Shown here one piece after another: positions 1-8,829 of a stretch of DNA of 44,076 nucleotides. The translations under genes were made by a program, and so were the position numbers. The notes beneath the pieces are model-generated. The model worked only from the letters and a program-made list of their open reading frames with translations, made no database searches and was not told the DNA's origin. This stretch comes from Actinomycetota bacterium. Its GTDB lineage: Bacteria > Actinomycetota > Actinomycetes > Nanopelagicales > Nanopelagicaceae. The number at the start of each line of letters is the position of its first letter. Positions within the stretch are counted from its first letter, which is position 1. The DNA is taken from NCBI GenBank assembly GCA_026393015.1, contig JAPLBA010000063.1:1-44076 (forward strand), given 5' to 3'.

Positions 1-943
1 CGAAACCGACGTGGGCAAGTTGCAAGGTAGGAATGAGATCTCCGACGGCGAAGACGCCGGCCACGTTGGTGCGGCACTTCTCGTCGGCTAGCACGTATCC
101 ACGGTCCATGGCGATGCCCGCTTCTTCGTAACCTAGGTTTTGCGAAACTGGTGCGCGACCTACCGCGACGAGGAGCAGATCTGCTGTGATTTCCTTGCCG
201 TTTTCCAATGTGACAGTCACGTTGTCGGCGCTGACCTTGTGACTGGCGTACTTCACGCCAATTTCAAAGTTGATCCCACGCTTACGGAAAGCACGTTCAA
301 GTAATTTGCTACTTGATTCGTCTTCTGCGGGAACAAGATGGGGGAGTCCTTCAACGATCGTGACGTCGGCGCCAAATGATTTCCAGACGCTAGCGAATTC
401 GCAGCCAATGACGCCTCCGCCAAGAATGATGACGCTGCGAGGAACTGAATCCATCTTGAGCGCGTGATCACTGGTGATAACTCGCTTGCCGTCGATCTCA
501 AGACCAGGCAAAGACTTGGGGACTGAGCCGGTTGCCAGAACCACATTCTTGCCGGTGTACTTCACGCCATTTACTTCGACCGTGTCTTTTGCGACGAGTT
601 TGCCGGCGCCTTCGACGTAGGTGATGTTGCGGCTCTTGACGAGACCTTGCAAACCTTTGTGGAGTTTGGTGATGACGCCATCTTTGTAAGCATTGACGCC
701 CAGCATGTCGATTGAATGGAATTCTGCTTTGACGCCAAAGTGTGCAGCGTCTCGGGTGTTGTCAGCGATTTCGGCGGCGTGCAGAAGTGCTTTAGTGGGG
801 ATGCATCCGCGATGCAGGCAGGTTCCGCCGAGTAGGTCCTTCTCAATGAGGACCACATTCATGCCGAGTTGGGCTGATCGGAGGGCGCATGCGTACCCGC
901 CACTGCCGCCACCCAAGATGACTACATCAAATTGCTCGGCCAC
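1..943 (-). CDS. lpdA: Dihydrolipoamide dehydrogenase, partial (C-terminus beyond window start)
   Basis: Minus-strand translation from GTG at 943: VAEQFDVVILGGGSGGYACALRSAQLGMNVVLIEKDLLGGTCLHRGCIPTKALLHAAEIAD..., with FAD-binding GGGxGG and redox-active GGTCLHRGCIPTK; later VAVGRAPVSQNLGYEEAG and FAVGDLIPTLQLAHVGF run off the window. Not listed in the ORF track. Confidence 0.93.
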   Translation of the reverse strand, partial: MAEQFDVVILGGGSGGYACALRSAQLGMNVVLIEKDLLGGTCLHRGCIPTKALLHAAEIADNTRDAAHFGVKAEFHSIDMLGVNAYKDGVITKLHKGLQGLVKSRNITYVEGAGKLVAKDTVEVNGVKYTGKNVVLATGSVPKSLPGLEIDGKRVITSDHALKMDSVPRSVIILGGGVIGCEFASVWKSFGADVTIVEGLPHLVPAEDESSSKLLERAFRKRGINFEIGVKYASHKVSADNVTVTLENGKEITADLLLVAVGRAPVSQNLGYEEAGIAMDRGYVLADEKCRTNVAGVFAVGDLIPTLQLAHVGF

Positions 944-998
944 GTGTTACTCCCAGATCTCTCGCATCTCCACTCACGGGGTAATCCTGCCACCTATT

Positions 999-2502
999 TC
1001 AGCGCCCGCTGGACGCTTCCGCCAGCCGAATGAGGGTGCGAACGGCCACACCGGTCCCGCCGATCGGGGTGTACCCGTGTGGAGCGGCGGTGTTGAAGGC
1101 TGGACCTGCAATATCTAGGTGGGCCCAGGGCTGGTCTTCTTGGACGAACTCCTTGAGGAAGAGGCCTGCCGTGAGCATGCCACCGAAGCGATCTCCGATA
1201 TTGGCGATGTCGGCGACGGGCGAGTCAAGCGAGGCGCGGAGCTCCTCAGGAAGGGGCATCGGCCAGAAAGCCTCGCCGGCCTCCTCGGCGGCGGCCAAGA
1301 AAGCCTCCGTCAGTACTTCGTCGTTACCCATAATCGCGCTGGTGCGCTTTCCGAGGGCGACTTCTTGAGCACCGGTCAACGTGGCTACGTCGACCATTGC
1401 ATCGAGCCGCTTCGTGCCCTTATTGCCGAGTTCTTGGGCGCGCATCATGGCATCGCACCAGGCGGCCTTCAGCGTCGGGATTGAGTACTTCAACTGTGCG
1501 CCCACCGTATGTGGTGAGGACATCACTTGGCCGTGTGGCAGTGTCGCTGGGCATGTTCTCGGCTAGTGCGGCCCACGCGTCAATGGTGATGGGAAGTTTG
1601 AGTTGGGCAATCGCGATGATCGCTGCACAGACAGCAGCAGCGCCACTCATATCGGATTTCATCGCTTCCATTCCAGCTGCTGGCTTCAAAGCAATTCCAC
1701 CAGTATCGAATGTGATGCCTTTGCCGATATAGGCATGGTGAGCCTTTGATCGCGTAGGTGTGTAAGTGAGACGGAGGAGGCGTGGAGGATTAGCACTTCC
1801 TTGCCCTACGCCAATAATTCCGCCGTAACCGCCTTTGCGAAGCGCTACTTCATCGAGCACTTCGACCTTGACTCCAGCTTTCTTGGCAAGCGGGCGGATG
1901 TGATCAACGAATGAGATAGGTGTGAGATGGCTTGGAGGCATATTGATCAAGTTGCGAGTGAGGTGGACGGCATCTGCGATTGCACTCGCGCGAGCAATTA
2001 CTTTGCGCGCAGGGGCCGTGCCGGCAAGTGGTGAAAGGATCGTTACTGATGCGAGTGAGGCTTTGCGATCTTTCTTAGTGGATCCGCGGAAGTCATCGAA
2101 GGTGTAGGCGCCGAGGAGTGCTCCTTCGGCGATCGCGGCAACCGCCGGTAATTTTGCGCAGGGCAGTGCAAAGGCGGCGCTCTCAATTCCTGCAAGTGCG
2201 CGGGCGGCTGCTCCAGCAGCGCGGCGCAAGACTTCATGCGGATAGTCACCGCGGACATGTTGCTTTCCGAGACCAGTGATTACGAGCAATTTAGAAGTGG
2301 TGCCAGGCAACTTAATGACTTCATCGCTCTTTCCGGTGGCGCCAAGATCGTGGAGGGCTTCAAGGAGGTCGGCCTCATCGATCTGAGCGGTGCCCGTCTC
2401 AAGAACGAGACCCTTTTCGTTCTGAGCTAGACCGATAACGAGGGCCTGGCTACTTCCTGAGCCGGCAATAGAACCTTTAGGTGCAAGAGTGATCGTTGTC
2501 AT
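999..2502 (-). pseudogene. pepA: Leucyl aminopeptidase (M17), apparently frameshifted near 1455
   Basis: ORF 1420..2502 carries the M17 N-terminal part through ...YGGRTVEVLNPDAEGRLV; ORF 999..1526 continues the family as DAMMRAQELGNKGTKRLDAMVDVATLTGAQ... in another frame. The frames break directly after the NxDAEGR motif. TAGGCT -10 lies 6 nt upstream of the ATG. Confidence 0.85.
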
Positions 2503-2541
2503 GAGGAGAGCCTAACCCGACAACCCTCTAGGCTGGAACTC

Positions 2542-3675
2542 ATGAGCGAATCGCCCCTTCCACTCCTCCACTCACCTTTGCATTCAGTGCACCTCGCCCT
2601 CGGCGCAAAGATGGCCGATTTCGGTGGTTGGGAGATGCCTATCGAGTACCCAGCTGCCATCGGAGGCGGTGTGCTTGCTGAACATCAGGCAGTTCGAAAT
2701 GCGGTGGGCCTTTTTGACGTCTCGCACTTAGGCAAAGCCCTGGTGGCCGGAATTGGCGCACGAGCGTTTATTAATTCATGCTTCACCAATGATTTAGATC
2801 GCATTTCGACCGGAGAGGCGCAGTACACACTCTGCTGCGATGAGAGTGGGGGCGTGGTCGATGACCTCATCCAATATGTGCGCAGTGACGAGGAAATCTT
2901 TTTGATTCCCAACGCGTCCAATACCACCGAAGTTGTTCGTCGTCTTCAGGCTGCTGCGCCTGCCGGGATCACGGTCACTAATCAACATCGAGATTTTGCA
3001 GTGATCGCGGTGCAAGGTCCGCGTGCTGTTGATGTGATGAAAGATCTCTGTCTCCCGAGTCAACTGGAGTACATGGCATTTGTGGATACGACGTGGAGCG
3101 CGCCAAACGGTGATTCGATTCCGTTGATTGTCTGCCGTACCGGGTACACCGGCGAATATGGATTTGAACTCTTGCCGGCTTCTGATGGCGCATTAACTTT
3201 ATGGAACTCTCTCAGCGAAAGTGCAGCTAAGTTCGGCGGAAGAGCGTGTGGCTTAGGCGCTCGCGATACCTTGCGTACTGAAATGGGTTACCCACTACAT
3301 GGACACGAGCTATCACTTGATATATCTCCCGTACAGGCAAGTGCAAATTGGGCTGTGGGTTGGAAGAAAGAGAACTTTTGGGGGCGTACTGCGCTGCTTG
3401 CGCAACGTGAAGCTGGTGCAAAGCGTGTTCTCAGGGCCATCACATCGCAGGATCGAGGAATTCCACGTGCCGGTATGGAGCTTAAAAGTTCACATGGCAA
3501 AGTAGTGGGTGTGCTTACGAGCGGAACATATTCTCCGACACTTAAGATTGGAATCGGATTAGCACTGGTCGATGCAGACTTATTGGTGGGCGATCATCTC
3601 TCACTTGATGTACGAGGGCGCGTGAGTGATGTTGTTATCACAAAATTTCCGCTCGTTGAAAGTCACGTTCGCTAG
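2542..3675 (+). CDS. gcvT: Aminomethyltransferase (glycine cleavage T protein)
   Basis: 377 aa; MADFGGWEMPIEYP, GLFDVSHLGK, VQGPRAVDVM, RTGYTGEYGFELL, GLGARDTLRTEMGYPLHGHEL. Confidence 0.95.
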   Translation: MSESPLPLLHSPLHSVHLALGAKMADFGGWEMPIEYPAAIGGGVLAEHQAVRNAVGLFDVSHLGKALVAGIGARAFINSCFTNDLDRISTGEAQYTLCCDESGGVVDDLIQYVRSDEEIFLIPNASNTTEVVRRLQAAAPAGITVTNQHRDFAVIAVQGPRAVDVMKDLCLPSQLEYMAFVDTTWSAPNGDSIPLIVCRTGYTGEYGFELLPASDGALTLWNSLSESAAKFGGRACGLGARDTLRTEMGYPLHGHELSLDISPVQASANWAVGWKKENFWGRTALLAQREAGAKRVLRAITSQDRGIPRAGMELKSSHGKVVGVLTSGTYSPTLKIGIGLALVDADLLVGDHLSLDVRGRVSDVVITKFPLVESHVR

Positions 3676-4411
3676 GGATAAAGGCCGCACGACGATTCAC
3701 ACGCTTCAGGGCGCGCATGATGGGTGTGCCGAGGGTGAGAATGAGGAATGCGGTAAAGATCGCTCGAGGTATATCCCAAGCTAATCCGGTAGTGGCATGA
3801 AAGACCAAGAAGTGGCGCGCGTTCTCAGCGAGAGAGCCACCTGCGACATATGCAATGGCGGTATCTCCTCCCAGCCACGGCCAGAATTGCAGATCCATCA
3901 AGACTCCATAAGCAAGTGAGGCGACTATCGCGTACCCGGCTAGTACAAAAATTTCTACTCGGCCGCCGCACCTCGGCAGGGAGGCGGCGCCTAAAGCAAC
4001 CGCTGCGGCGGCCAGCATTTGATAGGGCAACCACGGTCCCACACCACCGGTAATAAGTGCGGAGGCAAAGAGTGAGAGAGTGCCCAAGAGGAAAGCAAAT
4101 TCGCGTCTGAAAACACGTGCACCCAAAATGATCGGCAACCAGATGGGTTCGATACCCGCCTGCCCAGCGCCGACAGTCCTAAGCGCCGTGGCAAAAGCTA
4201 TGAGTACTCCAAGGAGTGCAACTGCGCGTACGTCGATGCGGTCATGTGTGATCGCTGATATGCCGACAGCAAGCACCAACGGCAGTAAAACTAGAAAGAG
4301 CCAGTGCCCACTGTTTTGAACTTGGCTGGATGAAGCGACAAATAATGGCCAAGTGAAGGCGCCCGCGCCGATAAGGCCAACTAGTAGAAGTGCGAGATTG
4401 CTTCGTTTCAC
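3638..4411 (-). CDS. ECF transporter substrate-binding S component (predicted cobalamin, CbrT-like role)
   Basis: 257 aa, polytopic membrane protein; GTGA overlap with the upstream ECF ATPase; last gene of the operon behind the cobalamin riboswitch. Confidence 0.75.
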   Translation of the reverse strand: MKRSNLALLLVGLIGAGAFTWPLFVASSSQVQNSGHWLFLVLLPLVLAVGISAITHDRIDVRAVALLGVLIAFATALRTVGAGQAGIEPIWLPIILGARVFRREFAFLLGTLSLFASALITGGVGPWLPYQMLAAAAVALGAASLPRCGGRVEIFVLAGYAIVASLAYGVLMDLQFWPWLGGDTAIAYVAGGSLAENARHFLVFHATTGLAWDIPRAIFTAFLILTLGTPIMRALKRVNRRAAFIPSERDFQRAEIL

Positions 4412-6018
4412 GCCAATGGCTGTTCTGCGTGTGCGACGTCGCGCACTGTCATGAATCTGCTCGGGGCTAAAATCTTTTGAATCTGTGGAGCAAATGCCGG
4501 TGATGCGGTGAGAACTTCCTCAGTGTCGCCATCAGCCACGAGTTCACCCTCTGCCAGAACCATCACGCGATCCGCAATCTCAGCCACAAGTTCGACGTCA
4601 TGGGTTGCCAACACGATGGCATGACCTTCATTCGCCAATTTTCGCAAAATGCTTCCAAGGCGAGCTTTGGCTCGGTAATCCAAACCGCGGGTGGGCTCAT
4701 CGAGTAATAGCAACGGTGGCTCAGCCGCAGCCACTACGGCGAGGGCGAGGGCGAGCCGTTGCCCTTCGGACAGATCCCTGGGATGCAAGCGGTGATCAAT
4801 CTCGGGAGTAATGAGGTTGAGCAAATTAGCTGTAGTGCCGGCAATGAGCCCGCGATCTTTATCGTTTGCCTCGCACTCTGCAGTCACCGACTCGCTGAAG
4901 AGTAAATCACCTGGCTCCTGAGGAACAAAACCCACCAAGCGCGAGAGCGATTGGCTGGAGAGTTCGCTCGGTTTATGGCCACCTAACGTAAGTGCGCCTT
5001 TGTCGGGTGACTTAAGTCCTACGAAAGTGGCGAGCAAGGTGGACTTTCCCGCACCATTTCGCCCCATCACAGCAGAAATTGTTCCGCGGTTAAAAGAGAG
5101 CGAGATATCTCGCAGCGCAACACGTTTTCCGTAAGTGACGGTGATGCTGTCGCAGAGGGCGAAGGTCTCAGCGGGCAAAAAGGTGTTGTGGCGTTTTCCT
5201 GGTGGCGAGGCAGTCGCAAGTCGCTCGCGAAGCGATTCGGCAAGACGCCGTGCATCTCTGATAGTCAGTGGAAGGGGATCCCAGGATTCCAGGCGAGCTA
5301 ATTCAATGAGGGGAGGTACGAATTCGCTCTCCCTAAGTGCAGTAACCGGGTCACTGATTGTTACGCGACCATCTCCATGCACATGAATAATGCGATCAAC
5401 GTACTGCACTACACGTTCAAGCCGATGTTCGGCAATGATGATCGTCATGCCCACGTCGTGAACGAGGCGTTGGAGTAGTGCCAGCACTTCATCGGCAGCA
5501 GTGGGGTCAAGAGCACTGGTGGGTTCATCGAGTAACAAGATTTTGGGGTGAGCTGTCAAGGCTGCACCGATTGCCACGCGCTGTTGTTCGCCTGCAGAGA
5601 GAGTGGCCATAGATCGAGCGCGCAAGGCATTGAGGCCGAGTAAGTCCAGCGTCTCTTCCACGCGTTTGCGCATCACTTCGGGGGAGAGTCCCAGGGACTC
5701 CATAGTGAAGGCGAGTTCGTCCTCTACACGATCTGAAACAAATCCAGCTAACGGATCTTGGCCGATATAACCAATCGACGCTGCTAAGTCTCGTGGACGT
5801 AGATTCCGGATTGAGCGGTCGTTGACGTGCACGTCCCCAGTGAGTTCCCCACCGGTCAAGTGTGGAGTGAGTCCATTCATGACTCGCAAGAGTGAGGACT
5901 TGCCCGAGCCAGTAGCTCCCATCAGCAAGACGAATTCTCCAGCTAAAATTTCTAGGTTGACATCGGCAAATACTGAATCTCCCTGATAACGAAGCGAGGT
6001 ATTCGTGAGTGAAATCAT
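4408..6018 (-). CDS. ECF transporter ATPase, two fused ABC domains (EcfA-EcfA')
   Basis: Two Walker A motifs (GATGSGKSSL, GRNGAGKSTL), two signature motifs (LSAGEQQRVAIG, LSEGQRLALAL), two Walker B (LLLDEPTSALD, LLLDEPTRGLD). Start MISLTNTSLRYQG at 6018, in ATGA overlap with EcfT. Confidence 0.93.
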   Translation of the reverse strand: MISLTNTSLRYQGDSVFADVNLEILAGEFVLLMGATGSGKSSLLRVMNGLTPHLTGGELTGDVHVNDRSIRNLRPRDLAASIGYIGQDPLAGFVSDRVEDELAFTMESLGLSPEVMRKRVEETLDLLGLNALRARSMATLSAGEQQRVAIGAALTAHPKILLLDEPTSALDPTAADEVLALLQRLVHDVGMTIIIAEHRLERVVQYVDRIIHVHGDGRVTISDPVTALRESEFVPPLIELARLESWDPLPLTIRDARRLAESLRERLATASPPGKRHNTFLPAETFALCDSITVTYGKRVALRDISLSFNRGTISAVMGRNGAGKSTLLATFVGLKSPDKGALTLGGHKPSELSSQSLSRLVGFVPQEPGDLLFSESVTAECEANDKDRGLIAGTTANLLNLITPEIDHRLHPRDLSEGQRLALALAVVAAAEPPLLLLDEPTRGLDYRAKARLGSILRKLANEGHAIVLATHDVELVAEIADRVMVLAEGELVADGDTEEVLTASPAFAPQIQKILAPSRFMTVRDVAHAEQPLA

Positions 6019-7037
6019 GATTGACGACCTAGGTAGAGGACCGGTGCACACACAAGAAGCAGGATGAATAACAATGTTGCATTGGTGTGCAGCAATGTGC
6101 CTGCAGTGGCTGCGACACTGACTCCCAAGATCGGCAGTGCGATGGCTTCCAAATTCCATTTGATGGGTCGGTAAACGGTGAGACGCAAATTCTTTCCACT
6201 GAGCCATAGGCCAATAATCGAGATTGCCGCAGCTACCGCAAGGACTGCCCAAGGGAAGTTGATAAATGAGGTGGGTATCAAAAGGAGGTATACGCCAGCC
6301 ACCATTCCGAGTAGCCCCAAGAGCAGCATTGAGGCGCTTACTCGCCGACCGTGCTTTTCCTGAGTCCGCCCGTAGCCACGGCTCTCCATGGCTGCTGCTA
6401 GATCTAGCGACTTAGTCAGTGCATCTTCAATGACGGGTATGAGCACGCGAGTAAGTGAAAGTCCACGACTTCCACGACTTCCACGCAATCTTTGTGCCGT
6501 CCTGATTCTCTTGATGCTCGCCACGATCTGTGGCAAGAAAGTTGTGGAAACCACCACGATGACGCCGGCCTCGTGCAGCGCTCGGGGGAGTGACTTCAGC
6601 AATTCCTTCGGTTGGGTGAGCGAAGAAGCTGCGCCGAAAATGATCACCAGCGTGGCTAACTTCGCTCCTTCGCGGAGGATGAGCAAGATTTTTTCAGATG
6701 TTACCGGCCCGCCCAGGCTAATTCCGGAGAGCCATTGGGGAAGGTGAGTACTAGGCATAGTGAAGAGCACGTGCCCAGGAATTTTGGCGCCAAAGAGAAT
6801 TGCAATAACAAGACGGATGACGAGCAGGGTGGCCGCTAGATAAATCGCATAGTTTATTGAATGGCGCCAAGGGCCATCACTTCGACAGGTGAGCGAAACG
6901 ACCACCACTCCAGCAGCGATCGCCACTAGTGTCCAGGTGTTGGCGGCCGCGGACGCGGCAAAGGTGAGGGCGATTGCCCAACCCCACCAAGCCAGTGGGT
7001 GGATACGCGTACTCCTTCGTGCGGTTGCAGGCTTCAT
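6015..7037 (-). CDS. ECF transporter transmembrane T component (CbiQ/EcfT family)
   Basis: 340 aa; multiple TM segments, AMESRGYGRTQ coupling motif (xARG/SRGYG-type), operonic with the ECF ATPase. Confidence 0.88.
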   Translation of the reverse strand: MKPATARRSTRIHPLAWWGWAIALTFAASAAANTWTLVAIAAGVVVVSLTCRSDGPWRHSINYAIYLAATLLVIRLVIAILFGAKIPGHVLFTMPSTHLPQWLSGISLGGPVTSEKILLILREGAKLATLVIIFGAASSLTQPKELLKSLPRALHEAGVIVVVSTTFLPQIVASIKRIRTAQRLRGSRGSRGLSLTRVLIPVIEDALTKSLDLAAAMESRGYGRTQEKHGRRVSASMLLLGLLGMVAGVYLLLIPTSFINFPWAVLAVAAAISIIGLWLSGKNLRLTVYRPIKWNLEAIALPILGVSVAATAGTLLHTNATLLFILLLVCAPVLYLGRQS

Positions 7038-7038
7038 G

Positions 7039-7665
7039 TCAGGGTTGTTCTCTCCGCCGGGCTGCGATACGCCGGTAGACGAGCAACAACAAGATCACGC
7101 TCAAACCAAAGTTGAGAATTCGGATCCCCCAATTTGGTCCTTCGGTTGCTGGTGATGGAGTGAATTTCTCGCCGCATCCCACTTTCGGATACGAGTTGAT
7201 CCCGCAGATGAAGCCCACGGAGTCCGTGCGAATCTTGGCGACCTTATTTAGTACGTCATATCCATTCGCATTCACCGGCACGAGGGCGCAATCCACGATG
7301 GGCTTTGCAGGGGATTGGCCCGCAGGTGCGTAACTCTCTTTCCCGAAATCAACGACGACGGCTACGCGCTTCATTCCGCCTACCGTTTTAGTCTCTTTGC
7401 AGTATTCAGGAAAATTTGCCCGAATGGTGATTGCTTCTGCTGCTTGTGGGCTCGTGTTCGTTACCGAGAAGTACCACCCCTCAACACTTCCGTCTGCGGG
7501 AATGCGAGTGGCGCCTTGGTTTGAATAGGACCAGGAAATTGAATCTTGGCTATTCCAGTAGGACCAATAGCGATAACGATCGCCTGATGCCTGCACGCTT
7601 GTCGCCGTAGTCAGAGTCACAATGGCGACTGAAAGTACGACGACAAGCGAGAGGTACTTTTTCAT
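7039..7665 (-). CDS. SCO2322-like secreted, C-terminally membrane-anchored protein
   Basis: 208 aa; signal peptide MKKYLSLVVVLSVAIVTLTTATSVQA, extracellular domain with YRYWSYWNS...DGSVEGWYF, C-terminal TM followed by a basic tail RRIAARRREQP; located between the repeat protein and EcfT. Confidence 0.6.
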   Translation of the reverse strand: MKKYLSLVVVLSVAIVTLTTATSVQASGDRYRYWSYWNSQDSISWSYSNQGATRIPADGSVEGWYFSVTNTSPQAAEAITIRANFPEYCKETKTVGGMKRVAVVVDFGKESYAPAGQSPAKPIVDCALVPVNANGYDVLNKVAKIRTDSVGFICGINSYPKVGCGEKFTPSPATEGPNWGIRILNFGLSVILLLLVYRRIAARRREQP

Positions 7666-8738
7666 CAGCTTCTTAAGCTCCCCACTATGGTTTTGGTCAG
7701 GTCGATGCCACCGAAATGGTGGACATCTAGTTTCAATGCCGTTGCAACGAGAAGCATCATCGCTAGGGCTCCCGGTTTAGCGGCATTAGTTTTGGCTTCC
7801 AAACCCCAAGAGATCGCGCCATCTGCCATGGCGGCAACTGCTGTGGAGATGGCCGGATATCTATAACCACTTCCCACCAGTGCAAGAGTCGCCCACGCGG
7901 TGGTGTTCCAATCTGTCCCGGGACCGAAGGCGCTTGGAATGCCTCGAGGATTACTCGTGAGGCGAGCGGCAAGATAGAACATGGCGCCATCGGCGACCTT
8001 TGTGGTGCTAGTACTTTTTTCTGAGCATGGATTGATGGGCGTATTTGTCGATTTTGTGATGACAAGTGGTAACGCAACTCCAGTAAATGCAAACGCTGCT
8101 TGCGCGGTGGCGTAATCATTTGCCGTGAGCGCATCGCTTCTCTGGTAATCGAGTGCACCGCTTTTTCCAGAACCATCACTGCAGCCCACCTGGTACTTAC
8201 CAAGAACGCTAGTGGCCGCACTTTTGTACTTCTTTGGATAAATAGTGTTGAGAGCGAAGAACATGAGCCCTGTCGAGTTGGCATCACTGGCTGTCGGGTC
8301 GTATTCAGCGGTGGCAGGAGCCAGTGGATTAAACCCAATTCCACCATCCTTATTGCGGTGGGCAAGTAGCCATTCAGCGCTCTTGTTGGCAATTGTTTTC
8401 TTCCCCACTACCTGTAAGGCGGCGGCGGCGATGGCAGTCGAGTTCGAATCTTCTTGAGTGGTGTCACAGGGCGTGGAGAGGTCAGCACGAAATGACATGT
8501 ATCCACCATCGGCACATTGTTGACTCACGAGCCACTCAATTGCACTTGTTGCAGGTTTTACTTTGGCCCCCACGAGGGCAAGTAGAGAGAGTGATTGCCG
8601 GTAGGCGCCGTCGTACAACGGGTCGGTGGAACCGTAGAGACCAGAACTATTTGGTGCCGCTTGCGCAGTGGCAGGAAGAATCAAACCAACAGAGAGAGCT
8701 AATGCGACCCCTCGGGCAAACTTGCGTGAGATAGGCAT
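7665..8738 (-). CDS. Secreted prenyltransferase/squalene-cyclase repeat protein (intrinsic-factor/transcobalamin-like alpha/alpha toroid)
   Basis: 357 aa; signal peptide ending ATAQAA; repeats QQCADGGYMSF and HRNKDGGIGF; D-x-N-x-T-x5-AL motif three times (EDSNSTAIAAAAL, SDANSTGLMFFAL, TDWNTTAWATLAL); first gene after the B12 riboswitch. Confidence 0.7.
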   Translation of the reverse strand: MPISRKFARGVALALSVGLILPATAQAAPNSSGLYGSTDPLYDGAYRQSLSLLALVGAKVKPATSAIEWLVSQQCADGGYMSFRADLSTPCDTTQEDSNSTAIAAAALQVVGKKTIANKSAEWLLAHRNKDGGIGFNPLAPATAEYDPTASDANSTGLMFFALNTIYPKKYKSAATSVLGKYQVGCSDGSGKSGALDYQRSDALTANDYATAQAAFAFTGVALPLVITKSTNTPINPCSEKSTSTTKVADGAMFYLAARLTSNPRGIPSAFGPGTDWNTTAWATLALVGSGYRYPAISTAVAAMADGAISWGLEAKTNAAKPGALAMMLLVATALKLDVHHFGGIDLTKTIVGSLRS

Positions 8739-8793
8739 TCAGGTAGAGCCTTTCAAGAGTTGATCGGTAGAGCTCTTCCAGCGTCATCACAAC

Positions 8794-8827
8794 AAAAAAC
8801 CCGTCATCTCTTTGCAGAGATAACGGG
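8794..8827 (-). terminator. Intrinsic terminator of the cobalamin riboswitch
   Basis: Minus strand CCCGTTATCTCT-GCAA-AGAGATGACGGG followed by TTTTTT: 12-bp stem with one G-T wobble, GNRA loop, U-tract; ends ~55 nt before the first ORF of the operon. Confidence 0.88.
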
Positions 8828-8829
8828 AG

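Noticed and set aside
253-1484. Overlapping ORFs 253..546, 571..858, 693..1118, 1030..1368, 1119..1484
   Set aside because: They lie in alternative frames of lpdA and pepA; the encoded sequences lack family motifs and are typical shadow ORFs.
1420-1526. Programmed +1 frameshift in pepA as the primary explanation
   Set aside because: No recognised slippery or stimulatory element; a sequencing/assembly error or true 5-nt deletion is simpler. Kept only as a secondary possibility.
2503-2541. Glycine riboswitch upstream of gcvT
   Set aside because: Only 39 bp between divergent start codons and a -10 hexamer adjacent to the ATG; no space for an aptamer.
6019-6252. N-terminal extension of the ECF ATPase ORF to 6252
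   Set aside because: It is an alternative frame of EcfT; MISLTNTSLRYQG at 6018 fits an ABC domain start with ATGA overlap.
7763-8392. 209-aa minus-strand ORF inside the repeat-protein gene
   Set aside because: Alternative frame of the 357-aa gene; the overlapping frame has a signal peptide, repeats and operon context, this one does not.
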